Shown here: piece by piece, positions 1-12,563 of the stretch | Numbering within the stretch: position 1 is the stretch's first letter | How the letters are laid out: each line of letters begins with the position of its first letter | Assembly: GCA_030765045.1 (NCBI GenBank) | Contig: CM060962.1 | Coordinates: 98,076,412-98,140,411, forward strand | Source: Tenodera sinensis | Taxonomy: Eukaryota; Arthropoda; Insecta; Mantodea; Mantidae | Direction of reading: 5' to 3' | DNA: 64,000 nt | The notes under the pieces: model-generated | Told to the model about the DNA's origin: nothing | Database searches by the model: none | What the model saw: the letters and a program-made list of their open reading frames with translations, nothing else | Translations under genes and position numbers: made by a program

Positions 1-1309
1 TGTTTTGTCGTTTTCAAAGTGAGATAGCAATGCAGTTGTTTCTCGTAATGTCATTGAAGAAGCATGAAATTTCAAAGCCAGTATATAGTGACCAGTACTT
101 AAATATTTAAGTAAATGTACCTACAACGAAATGTGCAATGAAACCAGGGTTCAAAATCGTTAAAAGTTGATGGGGGGAAAGCTGTTTGTCTCGTTATATA
201 ACGGGATATTTTAGCGGGTTGGGGGGGGGGGAGAATAATGGGTATGAAATCATTGTTGGGAGGAAACTCCTACCCATCCCCCCAGGATTTCTCTTCCTGA
301 ATGAAACTTTATGCAAACGTTTATCTTGAGATAGAAGAATACGTTTTCGCTAGAATAGTTTGTATGACATATGTAAACAAGCATGATAGTGGTAAAGGAA
401 AGTCATGTGATCATAACATATCAGATTTCTTTTTAATTTTTGCCGGTTTAATTTATCATATCGCGGAATCATTGAGTTTACAGTAACTCTTCATTTTTTT
501 TTTAAAAAAGGTTAAAAAATAAATAGTTAAAATACGAGAATTACAATTTAATACTATCCAAGTTCCTATACATGTACGTTGGCTTGTATGCGTTACTATT
601 GGCACTATAGGCCTCTGATGAAAAGTCGTCCACGGGGTGTTCTGCTCCCTGGAGGACAATGCACATGGCAGCTCATGATGATGTCATAAATAGACTGCCT
701 GCATTAAGCACATTGCGCAACGTTAGCATCCCAGATTGCGTGCAGAATCCAGTACAATTGGAATGCCTAGCTGTAATCTTTCTTAGATAACGCCAGAGTT
801 GTTCATTCAACATGTTCTCGTTAGAGGAACACAGTTTATCTTATTTATTTATGCCATTGCCTACAGTACAGTATGTGATGTGTTTGACTGACCTAAAGGT
901 TCTGCAGGCAGGAGGTGAGGTTTCATTGAGTAAACTAGCAGAACCCTCAGTTCTACTGTCGTTATTGCGTTAATGTGGACGTTTTTCTCATTTTTCCTCT
1001 CTTGCTTTCACATCTCCCCTCTCCCACTTTAACTCCGTATTTATCTCCCACACTCCCCTTTCTATTACTTCCTCTTTATTGTTGTATTTTTCTTTTGACC
1101 TCCATTCAATCGTCCTCAATCCCTTTCACCTCTCTAAGTATTACATAAATTATATATAATGTTTCGCAAGCGGTGGTAAAACGGATTTTCCTGAGATGTT
1201 AGTGTCACTAAATGTAAGTTCAGGGATACTTGAATCAGATAAGAGGAGCAAATTAATGGGTATATAGAAATGTCTACACAGTAACTCAAGCTATACGAGC
1301 TGAACGCTG
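1..1309. other. unique AT-rich DNA, no gene seen
   Basis: Only short open frames in both strands, none with a recognisable domain. There is a G run near 220-232 and a pyrimidine-rich stretch near 1000-1130. I see no repeat family that recurs elsewhere in the window. Confidence 0.5.
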
Positions 1310-1314
1310 AAAAT

Positions 1315-1400
1315 CCTTGTGTGGAACCCCGGCTATGCCATTCGATTTCTCAAACTTGATTCAACTTTACGTCTACATATGGCTAGCGTAGAGGAATAAT
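1315..1400 (+). repeat. SINE fragment, same family as 32828-33050
   Basis: The stretch beginning with CCGGCTATGCCATT and ending near TGGCTAGCGTAGAGG resembles the body of the SINE at 32.8 kb (CCGGCTATAGCATT to TGGCTAGTGAGAAAG). The tRNA-like head with A box is not visible here, so this is a 5'-truncated, diverged copy. The assignment rests on eye alignment only. Confidence 0.4.
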
Positions 1401-2020
1401 TATCAAAGTTATTGTTAATAGCTCAAAAATATAAAACATTGAAAATCGCCTTTGGGATATGATATCTTCAACATCTGAGATCACTCTGATAGTCTGCCTC
1501 GGCTCTTCAATCAGAAGAGGTTTAAACCACGTACAAATTTCGCCATTTTAGCTCAAGCCGTAAGGGCACCGGTGCTGTACCTTGTGTTTGCAAGCGATCG
1601 GAACTATACTACTTGTAGTGGTAATCGGTTTAGCACAGGGTTGTAGTAATGAAGGATCATTAAATGATCAACCTATTGAAATACTCTAAATAAAAGTTAT
1701 TGGAACATTGGCATGTAAACTTTTATATAACATTTTTGAAAAGTATTGAATGATAAGCGAAATATTTCCCTTTTTGATTTGCATCCCACAGAATGCTCGT
1801 TTGGTGAAGATAAATGTGACACAATGTAGTGTATGCTCTAAGTTGGGATCTAAGGTATATTTACCTATCGACTTGGCCATTTCTGCATGAAAAGGAAACA
1901 TACACCATAAATACAAACCAACGTTCTAAAAACGGGATTTTTTTGCTTAGTAACTTATTATAACAGGTGATCCAAAAGTCTGTGAACCGGTTGCGCTGTG
2001 TTTTGTCTGTATTGCTCCTC
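1401..2020. other. no gene seen
   Basis: AT-rich DNA without a recognisable coding region or element. Confidence 0.5.
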
Positions 2021-2140
2021 TCCATGTCAGTAGACCTACTGGTATGTAAAAGAACTTCTGTGGGACAAAATTCCGGCACACCGGTGACGCTAAGGTGATT
2101 CCGGCAATTGGCAGCGTCGTTAAGCAACAAAATAAAAAAA
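2021..2140 (+). repeat. SINE 3' part, same family as 16525-16752
   Basis: Reads almost base for base like the reverse complement of 16540-16640, including the shared block GGGACAAAATTCCGGCACAC, and ends in an A-rich tail at about 2128-2140. The tRNA head is missing, so this is a 5'-truncated copy in the opposite orientation to the 16.5-kb copy. Confidence 0.75.
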
Positions 2141-2360
2141 ATCGACAGGTATACACAGAGGGATCAGTGGAGAGCAACTGTACCTCTACTTGTAAAAGAC
2201 AGATGGCATATGGGTCCCATCCAGTCTATCTGCTTTCATTGTGTGTAAATAGATAGCACATCATTCGGTATTACTATCTATTTTCATTGCTGTTATTGTT
2301 TAAGACTTAAGTGTAACTTTGGGATGTGGTGTTAAATATCCAAATATACCAATCAGATTG
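2141..2360. other. no gene seen
   Basis: Short AT-rich spacer between two SINE pieces. Confidence 0.5.
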
Positions 2361-2438
2361 GTCGGCCGTCGGGATTTCAACCCCAGACCTCCCCAATGTG
2401 TGTCTCACATGTTACCGACTGAGCCATCCTGCTCGGTA
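2361..2438 (-). repeat. tRNA-like SINE head
   Basis: On the minus strand an A-box-like GGATGGCTCAGTCGGTAAC is followed by a B-box-like GGGGTTGAAATCCC at tRNA spacing. No acceptor-stem pairing typical of a working tRNA is visible, so it is read as a SINE head and not a tRNA gene. Confidence 0.6.
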
Positions 2439-2735
2439 TGACGGTGTCTTTACTATCTCAGAGTAATTATTTCCGCTTATTAAAGAACTTACGAAAAGTC
2501 CTGGGGAGAATGCAAATAGTGAATGAATGGAGAACAACTATCAAAACTGTATGTGAAGGAAATAGAACAGCTAAAACATAGCACGCCAAACATGGCCCCT
2601 CAGCGGCCCATTGTGGGTACGGGGAGTGGCGACCCCGAGGTAACTGAGTCACCCAGTGTCCTGGGGTATAGCTGGGCCACCCTGTCTCCCGGGGACACAA
2701 ATAGGGAGACCTATCAGTGATAGAATTTGCGTGTC

Positions 2736-3279
2736 AAGGATTAAAGTGAAATTTCACATTATAAGCATGATAAATATTTATGCCCCAACAGAAGACAAAG
2801 AATATAGTCTAAAAGAGGAGTTTTATAATGAATTGGAAAAAAATATGCAGACACTACCCTCCAATGATGTTATAATAATGTTGGGAGGTTTTAATGCCAA
2901 AATAGGCAAGGAAAAGGAATACAAGGACACAATAAGATGTCACAGTCTGCATAATGAAACGAATGATAATGGCAGAAGACTAATCGACCTAGCAGAAAGC
3001 AAAAATATGATTATTAGCTCTACTCAGTTTGCACACAAAGAAATCCATAAACATATATGGAAATCCCCAGATGGGACTACCGTTAATCAAATAGACGATA
3101 TTTTGATACATAAAAGAAGAACAAGTAGTATTCAGGATGTACGGTCTTACAGGGGAGCAGACGCAGACTCAGATCACTATATGGCGAAAGCAAAATATAG
3201 AGGCAGAATTACTAGAAATGCAAGGAGACACCAGGAAGCAATTCACAAGTTTAATGTTGAAGCTTTTACAGAAAAATAA
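2736..3279 (+). pseudogene. LINE apurinic-type endonuclease fragment
   Basis: The longest intact piece of the 2.6-5.3 kb LINE. Within an open frame of 207 codons (2656-3279) the endonuclease signature appears in order: INIYAPT (residues 40-46), GGFNAKIG (77-84), WKSPDG (135-140), NQID (144-147) and SDHY (172-175). In this family the second motif is normally GDFNA, so the metal-binding aspartate has become glycine here. The real domain begins inside the open frame near 2736, because the first 20-25 codons belong to the GC-rich 5' piece of the element. In a live element this domain nicks target DNA to prime reverse transcription. Here the frame stops at 3279 and the protein is not continued. 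Confidence 0.85.
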
Positions 3280-3375
3280 ACACAATCAAAGTATACACAG
3301 GCTCTGAAACAAGAACTCAAGATATGGTCTGAGAAGGATCAGGAAGAAGTCGAAGCAACCTGGGGAGAAGAAGTA

Positions 3376-3930
3376 ATGGGACATAAAAGTAATATACATA
3401 AGAATATATGGTTTGATAATGAATGTGAACAGGTAATAGAAGAAAGAAATAAAGCAAGGAAATTATACTTAGCTCGTCCAACTGGAAATACTCGTAAATA
3501 TCTGGAATATCAGCAAAAACGCAGAGAACCAAGCCATGTGTGCAGAATAAAAAAGAGAAAAGAGTAGAATGAATACCTCTTGGAGATGGAGAGAAATTTT
3601 GCTAGTAATAATGCCAGGCAAGCTTATAAGGAAGTAAAGTACATTAAGAAAGAATATGCTTAAAAAACAAACATGATCAAGGGTAAAAATCAAGAATTGT
3701 GCTCCAGGCGAAGTTTTGAATAGATGGAAAGAATACTTTCAGGAGTTATTAAATAATGAATATGGAATGGGAGATTATAATAAAAATGGGCAAGAAATGG
3801 ATCAAGGTAATGGTGAAGAAGAGGATGTAAGGGAAGAGGAACCGGATCCTCCAGATCAAGCAGATGTGATGCTAGCTTAGAAAACAATAAAGCACCAGGC
3901 ATGGATAACTTACCTGCAGAACTAATTAAG
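3376..3930 (+). pseudogene. LINE linker between endonuclease and reverse transcriptase
   Basis: Lysine- and glutamate-rich reading frames broken by stops (for example the 63-codon piece 3376-3567) lead into a fragment reading KAPGMDNLPAELIK near 3890-3930. In LINE reverse transcriptases this segment (KAPGxDxIPxEL) marks the start of the RT domain. The pieces are in order with the upstream endonuclease and downstream YADD region, so they belong to the same dead element. Confidence 0.7.
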
Positions 3931-4084
3931 AAAGGTGGCCCATATGCAATAGAAGGTAGGGCTTACAAGCCCTATGTATAAAAAAGGAAACCGCCTGGAT
4001 TTTCAAAATTGCAGATGTATTACATTACTATGTAACGTATACAAAGTATTTGCATACATTTTAAGAATGAAGCTGGGGAAAAAT

Positions 4085-4705
4085 ATGAGGAACTAGTTGG
4101 GGAACACCAGGCAGGGTTCCGTAAAGGAAGTTCAGTTATAGATCAAACTTTTACACTTACAATGACAGCTGAAAAGCTTTGGGAATATACCATCTATTTA
4201 TAGAATTTAAGGCAGCACATGACAGCATAAATAGAGAAGGATTGTTTAATACTTGAAAAAGAGGGAATACACCCAAAGATAATTAGATTAATTAAACTGA
4301 CAATGTTAGATACAACAGCGCAAGCTAAAATTTATGGAGGTCAAACAGATATATTTACTATAACAAAAGGATTAAAACAAGAAGATGGACTAGTACCCAT
4401 GTTATTTAACCTGGTTTTAGACTGGGCTATTAAACAAACACAAGCCGGAAGAATAACATTTTGTTGTACAAAAGTGTACAGATTGTCGGATACGCAGATG
4501 ATATAGATATTACGGGAAGAAATATACAGGCCATAGCGGAAAAATACATGGCTTTAGAAGCTGCAACCACTAAAGTGGAATTAAAAGTGAATGAAGAAAA
4601 AACTAAATTAATGTTTCAAGGAAGGGACTATAGGAAACCATCCATATCCCTGCTAGATAATTTTGAAAAGGTTAAGCAGTTTAAATATCTATGGAACATA
4701 TGTCA
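4085..4705 (+). pseudogene. LINE reverse transcriptase fragment with YADD box
   Basis: Degenerate RT domain in several frames. Recognisable blocks, in order: HQAGFRKGSS (about 4105-4135), FKAAHDSINRE (about 4205-4240, where live elements have DFKKAFDS-like sequence), KGLKQEDGLVPMLFNLVLD (about 4365-4425) and the polymerase box GYADDID, with YADD at 4491-4502. The YADD aspartates are present, but stops and frameshifts between blocks rule out function. The block after YADD (LKVNEEKTKLM) is the usual thumb-adjacent region of LINE RTs. Confidence 0.9.
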
Positions 4706-4819
4706 ATGAAAGTAATGAAGAATGGGCGGAAATACAGAACAGAATATCTGCAGCCAATTAAGCCTATTACGCTCTATTAGGAATATTAAAATCTAGCAAT
4801 GTACACAGGAAAACCAAAG

Positions 4820-5272
4820 TTAGATTATATAAATCTATTAGAAGCGTACTATGTTACGCTTGTGAAACATGGGTCATGACAAAAAAGACGGAATCTGCAT
4901 TGAACAGAAGATCTTGAGAAGGATTTTTGGACCAATACAGGAAAATGATCAATGGAGGATCCGGTATAACAGTGAATTATATGAATTTTATAAGGAGTGG
5001 GATGTCGTAACCTATGTGAAATTACAGAGGTTAAGGTGGGCAGGACATGTGCAGCGAATGGAAGAATAGAATTCTAAAAAGGATTATGGATGGGGAAAAT
5101 GTATGGAACGCGACCCAGGGGAAGGCCCAGAAACACATGGATAGAGACAGCAACGCAGGATGCAAGAGATATTCTTGGAAAGACCAAGTGGAGAACTTTC
5201 GGTAAGGATCGAGTTGAATGGAGGAAGCATCTGAAGAAGGCCAAGGCTCGAAAATGGGCTCTGGTGCCATAG
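4820..5272 (+). pseudogene. LINE C-terminal region
   Basis: Two overlapping broken frames (4869-5069 and 5090-5272) encode RLRWAGHVQRMEE followed by GTRPRGRPRNTW and a basic tail. The pair RWxGHVxRM and RPxGRPxxRW is the standard ending of many insect and other animal LINE ORF2 proteins. The shift of frame between them shows decay. The element ends shortly after 5272. Confidence 0.85.
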
Positions 5273-5285
5273 TAGACGAAACATG

Positions 5286-6299
5286 AAGCTAGTTAAGAAC
5301 TATTTAAAACGCATGGAGTTACAAGGCAGTAACAAACTGAGTGGTTTGGTCATTCGATGAGCATTATAAATTAGGAGCACAATTTTGCATGTAACATAGT
5401 AGACTAATTTGCTTTTCCCTTCTTATTTATGACCTCAAACTAGTGATATTTCAGCACAGGATGTTTTATGAACCTTAGAATTAAGTTATATATGTTTAGA
5501 TTTTTCAATATCAGTAAGAAATAAACAAAACTTTAATGTTTCATAACCCTTCTAGGTGGATTTAAAGAATATTAACATTACTAAGAATACAAAATTCGTC
5601 TTACAGCACCACACATGGTACACTACCTTAATAATAAAAATGAAATAATTAGTTCTTGGGCCTCTATTTGCACTCAAAAGATAAAAGATCAACACCGAAT
5701 AAATAAAAGGAAACATTTTTTGAAGTAACGAGTCCTGAACCTTTTCCGAGTAATAATATATTCTATAATTAGACGCTTTTTGAGCTTTAGCATTGGTGCA
5801 ACAGTTACTAAACAATGTGTTTAGTCACAGGAACAATTAAAGAATCATAGCTGCAACAGAATAAACTTTTTCTGTCAAAAACGAAATGCCTTTTTTTACC
5901 AACATAACAGACTTTGAAGCCCAATTACAATGTTCATCATACATAGGTGTTTTACATATAATAATATACATACTCAAATAAAACACAAGAAAAACAAATG
6001 AACACAAAGTAATACAGAAAGGGAAATATAAGGAATAGACACAATCATAAAAAAGAGAAAAAAGTGAAGTTGGCATGGTAAGTAATTTTTCTACTTTTCC
6101 TAATTACAGTAATGATACCACTATTGCCAATTTTAGTAATTTACTGATCTACGAATAAGTAGTTAGTAGTTATAGCTTTTTTGAATTGAGTTTCAGACAT
6201 GTTGAAAATACCTACATCGAAATGATGAAGTTTGTTAAATACATAATTCTGTGCAATGGTGAATTTTTATGGATTTCTGTATTTGCTCTGGAGGTGTAG
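5286..6299. other. no gene seen
   Basis: AT-rich spacer between the LINE and the hAT element, with no recognisable domain in any frame. Confidence 0.5.
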
Positions 6300-6472
6300 G
6301 ACATAACTAGGGCTCGGAAGTTCATGCCCTAAAAAACACCGAAATATGCATGCAAATATGCTCTTAAAAACTTGAAAATATGCCAAGAAATATGCAATAT
6401 TTAATTAAAACAATGTCCCTTTACAGTAGACAAGACGAGTTAGTATAAATAATAATAATAATTAAAGTTTCC

Positions 6473-7957
6473 TTATTCCTTAGAGGTTGAAGCAGAAGTG
6501 CTTCCGCTGCTAGTATTAACTGCTAAATTGCAGTTCATAACCAACACTTTGCACAAATTTTCAACTGTAAAACATCGTCTGTTGTCACGCAAAACACTTT
6601 TGTAACGTGAAAAACTTCTCTCCACCTCATAAGATGTTATCGGGCATATTTAAATGATGTTAACTGCTTCACAGAGAGAGTCAAGTCTCTTGGTGTGACA
6701 GATGGTTTTCTTTCGAGGATGTATCGAATATCGCACATCAGTTTATAGCCAGAATTTTTTGAAATTACATAATTCACTTTGTCTTTCACTTTTTGTCCTA
6801 TGCTACCAGGAACTGAACTTAGATCACATATTGTTTTTTCAAAGACAGTAAGTGATTCATGCAAAGGAGGTCCTACAGCTTCCGATGCCGTTATGGCTGT
6901 TGGTAAGAAAGAAAAATGGGCAGGTATGAAACTAAGATCCTCTTTTAACCCAGTGCCTGATAGAATATTTTGCACGGTTTCTATTGATGAAGCATCTTTC
7001 GAGAACCTTTTCGACTATTTCTATGTGCTCAGCACAATCGACCCATGTTCCCTATCGAGTTAACACTGGTTCAGGAAGTCGGATATTAGGTGCTGTTGAT
7101 CCCAACAACTTAACTCTTTTAGGAGATTTAACAAAACTTCTCTTTGTACTGGAAACAAATCTATCTACCAATGGGAAAGAATCACGTATTGTCTCAGAAA
7201 TGCGATGAAGAGCGTGAGCCAAACAAGTTATATGAATTAAGTTAGGAAAAATTCCTTCCAGAGTTTGTCCTGATTTTAGCATATAAGGACCTGCATCAGT
7301 AGCAAATAAAAGTAACCGGTCGTATTTGATTCCACATGGCCATAGTAATTTCAAAGAGTCCATCACAAACTGGATCACGTGGCAGACAATTCGCACACAT
7401 TAAGAAGATAAGGTGTAGTCTTTTGTTCATTATTTAAACCACCCACGATTATATTAGAACTAGAACGTCGCTCAGAATCAGGGGTTTCATCAACAGACAA
7501 CCACACAAGCTTATCCGCTAATTCATTTTGTATATTTGACAATACGTTATTGTAACAATGTCCTACATGAGTCTTACGCAGTGTACTTTCTTCAGGCACA
7601 TGCTGTCGAGTGTACTTGGCAAGAAAGTTTTTAAATGTCGGATTATTAATTTTGAACAAGAGAATATCAGCAGCTAAAAATGCTTGGCACAAGTCATAGG
7701 AAAATTCAGTAACCCTACTTCCTAAACACTCTACTAGCTGGTTTTGAACTGCTTTTTGTTTACGAGTTTTCTGATTAAATTCTCCTCATGTTTTGCTGTG
7801 TTTATGTGTTGAACTATTTGAAATCTTTTCTCACTCCCTACATTTTTCTCACACACTCCATAAAACAGTACCTATTGTCTGTACATATTAAATCACCCGA
7901 AAACTCATTCTGTAAATTAATTAATCTAGTACTCGAAGTTAGTTTTGTTTTCGGCAT
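6473..7957 (-). pseudogene. hAT transposase, disrupted (CGGBP1-like type)
   Basis: Read on the minus strand from a possible ATG at 7957 to a stop at 6473, the coding sequence is split into at least three open pieces: 7692-7375 (contains WLSVDETPD), 7396-7052 (LLFATDAGPYMLKSG, then ITCLAHALHRI) and 6975-6637. Stops and shifts lie between them. The blocks match the hAT transposases common in arthropods that are often annotated as CGG-repeat-binding-protein-1-like. The D of FATDAGP lies where the second catalytic aspartate is expected and CLAHALHR is the conserved C-x2-H block. The C-terminal dimerisation part is represented only by the end near 6473-6640. Its position inside the hAT ends agrees with this reading. 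Confidence 0.85.
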
Positions 7958-8228
7958 TTAAAGAACTTTTAACATATTATACGCCTAATTTAATTTGGTG
8001 GGAACCAGTTCACAACACTTTTACGTTTGAAGACCACGACACAACTACTGGTGGGCAGGCAAGCGTTGCGTGCTGCTCAAAACGTTGATCTGCATTTTAT
8101 CTTTAAACCTCTCAGATAACGCACTGATTATTCTCTACGCACATACATATAATGAAAGGATGGAACAGGGGATTCACTGCATGACAACATGACTCAGCAT
8201 TAGTTCTCACCACCTCGCGAGTTGCATC

Positions 8229-8578
<350 letters not shown>

Positions 8579-8615
8579 GTCCTCCAACATTATATCATAT
8601 CGGACGACGCGAGTT

Positions 8616-8861
8616 GCATCGTCATGTGCAATATTACCAATATGAAAAATATTATCCAGATTGAAAAAATAACGAAAAACCATAAAAATTATTAAAATAT
8701 GCAATATAGGGGCTACAATATTGAAATCTTCATGAATTGCATCATCATATGCAATACTACCAATATGAAAAATATTATCCAGATGGAAAACAACAATAAA
8801 AAACAATAAAAAGCATTAAAATATGCAGTATAGGGTCTATAATATTGAAATATTATGCATT
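8616..8861. repeat. two tandem copies of about 123 bp, hAT subterminal region
   Basis: The segment starting GCATCGTCATGTGCAATA at 8616 recurs at 8739 with roughly 85-90% identity, including the motif ATGCAATATAGGGGCTA. Related ATGC-AAATA motifs also occur inside the left end (6345-6400). Subterminal repeats of this kind are typical transposase-binding regions in hAT elements. Confidence 0.8.
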
Positions 8862-9037
8862 TATCAAAAATAAGAAAATATGCAATTATATGCACCATTA
8901 AATCATGTTCAAATAACTGAAAATTCCATAATTCGTGCACATAATGTAAAAGCATACATTTTTAACCTCTATGAAAAAACATGCAAATGCATGAACTTCC
9001 TAGCCCTAGACATAACATAGAGAAACCTAGCAGAGCC

Positions 9038-9075
9038 TGATTTATCTGGTATATACTGATTTATCTGGTATATAC
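9038..9075. repeat. two tandem 19-bp copies ending CTGGTATATAC
   Basis: TGATTTATCTGGTATATAC occurs twice back to back. Read in reverse it resembles the TA-CCAGGTGAGTCAG terminus of the 12.3-14.0 kb element with a few changes, so it may be a stub of such an element. Confidence 0.6.
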
Positions 9076-10107
9076 ACTTATTCACTGAAGTGTATAAAAC
9101 CACCCTCTGTACGGTGGATTCAGAGCAAGTAAGTAGGTAGTAGTCCACATATTATTATTTGGTTCCCATTTAATATTTATCGCAAATAGAAACGTCTCTT
9201 TATAATAAGCACTTTGAAATCTATAATGCTATTTCCATCTCGCAATTTTCTGGTTTCGTTCTGAACCTCTTTTTGTTTTTAATTCCTTTCTGCTCTGTAT
9301 TGCTCTCCTTTCGGGTTGTTTATCTCACCCGTATCATCAGTAGGTTCTTGCCAATAGTTACTGGACAGAAAGATAGACAACAGGATTGGTGCGCTTCCAG
9401 CTGCACGGTCCCCACCCTACCCGTGCACGTGGTTCGTTATGTACCTCACGTTCCACTTCGGTAATAGGAAAATTCAGCAGAGTCCTGCGGGCCTCGGCTC
9501 GGATGCTGCACGGAATTCTTGATGGCGGTATGTTCTCACACTATCTCTTTCGCTCTCTAAAGAAACCCACTTACAACGCTTTTCTCTGATAATTCTCAGC
9601 ACGGATCAAGCATTGTAACCCAGTCTATCTGGCCTAGGTGACGATGAGCTCCGGCACCACGTGTAGAAATTCTTCTACTTCCCCCGTTTCTGTCATTGTT
9701 TATATGTTTTAAACTGGGTGCGTGCCTAGGGGGTGGGGGAGGGAAGGTTTGCTGAGAAATCGTAACCTCTATAGCTGATCGGTCTTTCTTTTTAACGATT
9801 ATCTCCTCGCACCCAATTGTAACTTTTTCTAGGCAATTGAGGCACGGTAAACAGAACCATTTCTGTCTCAAATTTAGCTACCACATAACGGCCTTAGAAA
9901 CACCTATCCTCAGAGCCAGTAAAGTTTAATGAGCGAACTATTAAATAACCCAATTTTATCCACGAGGATTTCAGAAACTATGATACCTTTCTAAATAGTT
10001 TTAATCTAAGCAGTGATTTTTCAGTAAAGCAAATACGGTTTTGTTTCGTGCCACTTTGTGATACTAGAGAGAATGTGGTTTCCAGTGGCGATGCCTACTA
10101 GCTAAAA
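9076..10107. other. no gene seen
   Basis: Mixed-composition DNA. A slightly GC-richer part (9380-9500) has open frames in both strands but no recognisable protein. Confidence 0.45.
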
Positions 10108-10375
10108 TAATGTGACCAAATGACAAGTCCAGTCCTGTTACTTTTCTCATTTTATTTTCTTCCAAATCTGAATGCACAACAGCACAATCCTCTTTTACTG
10201 ACGATAACACAGTCTAAAGTCCTTCGTTATATTACGACGCACAGATGTTTTCTTCCCGTAACCTTGACTCACTCCTGTCTGTTTTTTTCACTTTGTCTTT
10301 GTCTGAAACAGCTGACTTTGACGATACCATCACTCGATACTCATTAACTGCCTCGCTACTTTCTTTGGAAGCGAC
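10108..10375 (-). repeat. partial copy of the LTR-like promoter repeat
   Basis: Shares ordered blocks with 26788-27361 and 55780-56404 (initial TGACAA, then TTACTTTTC, AGTCCTTCGT, TTTTCTTCCCGTAACCTTGAC, TTTGTCTTTGTCTG). It stops where a CA array begins at about 10376. Only the half corresponding to the 3' side of the minus-strand unit is present. Confidence 0.55.
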
Positions 10376-10409
10376 CACACATACATACACACACACTCAC
10401 ACACACACA

Positions 10410-10465
<56 letters not shown>
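10376..10465. repeat. CA microsatellite, slightly interrupted
   Basis: (CA)n with a few substitutions at its left side (ATACATACAC, ACTCAC, AAAC). Confidence 0.97.
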
Positions 10466-10467
<2 letters not shown>

Positions 10468-12300
10468 AGAACTGAAAGCTGACTGACTGAAAAACTATCT
10501 GCTCCGACGACCCATTACACTTTAAAGGAATCTTACTGTTATGATTTGTACAAGTTCTGTGAAACCAACCACGACTTCGTTTTACCTAAACATCTAGAAG
10601 TAGATCTAATACATTTTCTCATGTTTCTCAGTTTTCTGAAATACTCTACTAAACAAACATAAAAGTGTTGCTGTTCCGTATAGCATTACGACAATAACAA
10701 CACATTTGTGAATGCTTTATTAACACGTGTGACAACGTGTGGATATGTTTCAGGTAATTAAGTAATCGTTTCTCTAAACAACGATTTTCAATGAAATTAC
10801 GCAAAAAAAAGCATGAAGCAGTGTCTTCTTCACTGAATCACTGAAGTATTCAAAGCAGTAAGTAAAACTGAAATGTAGTTGAAAGTTACTTTTACACCAA
10901 TCTTGGTGTAAAGTTCTTACATTGAACAAAACTTCTCGTCGAATGAGTTTCCTTATTTTCAAAATACTACCTTAGTTTACAGGTTATAAACGTGAAAGGT
11001 GGTGTCTAAAGTTGTAAACTAATTTACATTTAATTACAGATTGTTTAACTCTCCAGGTTTTATTTGTTGAGTCAAGGAGAACCGTGCTGCCTTGGTTGAA
11101 ACCTAAAATTTCCATTCACAAAACCTGACCGTTCCTATACTGAAACAGATGTCAAATAGTACGGCAAAAATTTCAAGTAATGACACTATTTTATAACTTA
11201 AAGGTGGAAAGTTGCAAATGAAACAACTAAAACACGAGGAAAATCCAAAACGGTCTAGATATTGCAATGAAACTTGCAAAGAACGCATACTAAATGCCCC
11301 TTGGGGAAACCGAAGTAGGAAAGCTGGGGTTGTTCTGAAGGGAATAGGGAGTGAAGTATCCATGAAATGCTTGCTCATATTTCCGCCTACTCTATGGTCC
11401 AGTCAGCACCTGTCATCCTTCATTCAGGAAGCCCGTTTAAGTCAGGATTCTCCTAGCCGTTATGCCGTTTCCCTCAACATTCATCCATCTTGCACAAATT
11501 CAAGCGTCAAACAGAAAAACGTGGAAAGATGAGATGGCTTTTCATTTCGCAAGTCTTTCATTCCTTCATGAAGAATGTTATCGACCACATGCTACAAAGC
11601 CATTCCAGTTTTAAAAGATGCCACATTTTAATTATTAAAAGCATATCTACACCAGCAGTATGTATTCCTGTTTATATGTAAATGCACTATCGCATTACCT
11701 TTACGAAATAATTTAGTTAAGTTTTCTTTATTAGAATAAAAATTTACAAGCAAATGAAGAAAACAAAACTTCATCTCTTGTCTTAAATCACAGAGAAAGA
11801 ATACCTTTTGGAACAGAAGGTAATACCATTGGTTCTTAAGCATTAATACATAAACTCTAAAATTGAACCACGCTTCCTTGGCTTCCTTGAAAATTCAGCT
11901 GCAATTGAATAAGCTTCATTCACCTGAGAATTGGAATATCATGTAACAAAGTATAGGAGTTAAAATACAGTATTTTTAATCTCGGGTTTACCGGAAGCCA
12001 CCAGATCTCTAGTGCTCTAATTTGTATAAAGACATTTAGTTTTAAAATGTTAAGCTTTTCACTGTCAGTCACCTAAATTTCTTTATAAATATGTATTTTG
12101 TTTAAAATCAAGAGAATAGGTCTATAAAATCGGATTAAAATTGAGCGTTTAATATTTAGGTATGCTTCGCTATCAAATGTTCAAATAAAGACGAACCGCT
12201 GAAAATTTAAGGGAAACTGGTACACAAACTATAGGAACATTCTTAAAAATATAGTACTCGAATATATCAATACATTTATTGGAAGCTAGAAGCGTGGTGA
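10466..12300. other. no gene supported
   Basis: Contains overlapping open frames on both strands at 11103-11532 (about 91 and 106 codons). Neither resembles a known domain and they shadow one another, so no gene is called. The remainder is AT-rich with no element I recognise. Confidence 0.4.
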
Positions 12301-12554
12301 TACCAGGTTAGTCAGCCACTCAATTTTTTCGAAGGCAGGCCACGCACCAAACGGCATGTGTGCTTTAGTCCAGTTTTGCGCTTACTAAAACGTATTGCTT
12401 GACGTTCTTAAAGAGAGGAATGCGCAAAATTCAGAGGAACAGCAGTTTAAGGGACAGGACGTACTCCTCACTAAAGCACACCTCAAAAACACACGACTCG
12501 TTTACTGAGAGTGAATTCCGGTTTTCAGCCAATTTTACAAACTTTTTGTTAGAG

Positions 12555-12563
12555 TATAAATAG
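12555..12563 (+). promoter_or_regulatory. candidate TATA box in the left inverted arm
   Basis: GAGTATAAATAGCAACG around 12550-12570 contains a good TATAAATAG pointing inward, towards the DUF4817 fragment. The equivalent place in the right arm is degenerate (GTATACATAG). It is a candidate only, since nothing else of a promoter can be seen. Confidence 0.4.

Larger units (their letters stand above)
2590..5285 (+). mobile_element. dead non-LTR retrotransposon (LINE), internally deleted
   Basis: Endonuclease, reverse transcriptase and C-terminal pieces lie in the correct order on the plus strand over about 2.7 kb but in several frames separated by stops, so the copy cannot make a protein. The 5' piece (about 2590-2720, GC-rich) runs directly into the middle of the endonuclease: the usual N-terminal endonuclease motifs (NVRTL-type and QETRW-type) are absent, which suggests an internal deletion. 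The EN-RT organisation is that of an APE-type LINE. I cannot settle the clade (RTE, CR1/Jockey or I) by eye. Neither a clean poly(A) or simple-repeat tail nor a target duplication was found, so the ends are approximate. Confidence 0.85.

Noticed and set aside
2467..2700. Minus-strand 77-codon frame over the GC-rich 5' piece of the LINE
   Set aside because: Shadow of the plus-strand LINE sequence.
11103..11532. Overlapping frames of 91 and 106 codons
   Set aside because: Both strands are open over the same interval, with no recognisable domain, splice signals or repeat relationship.
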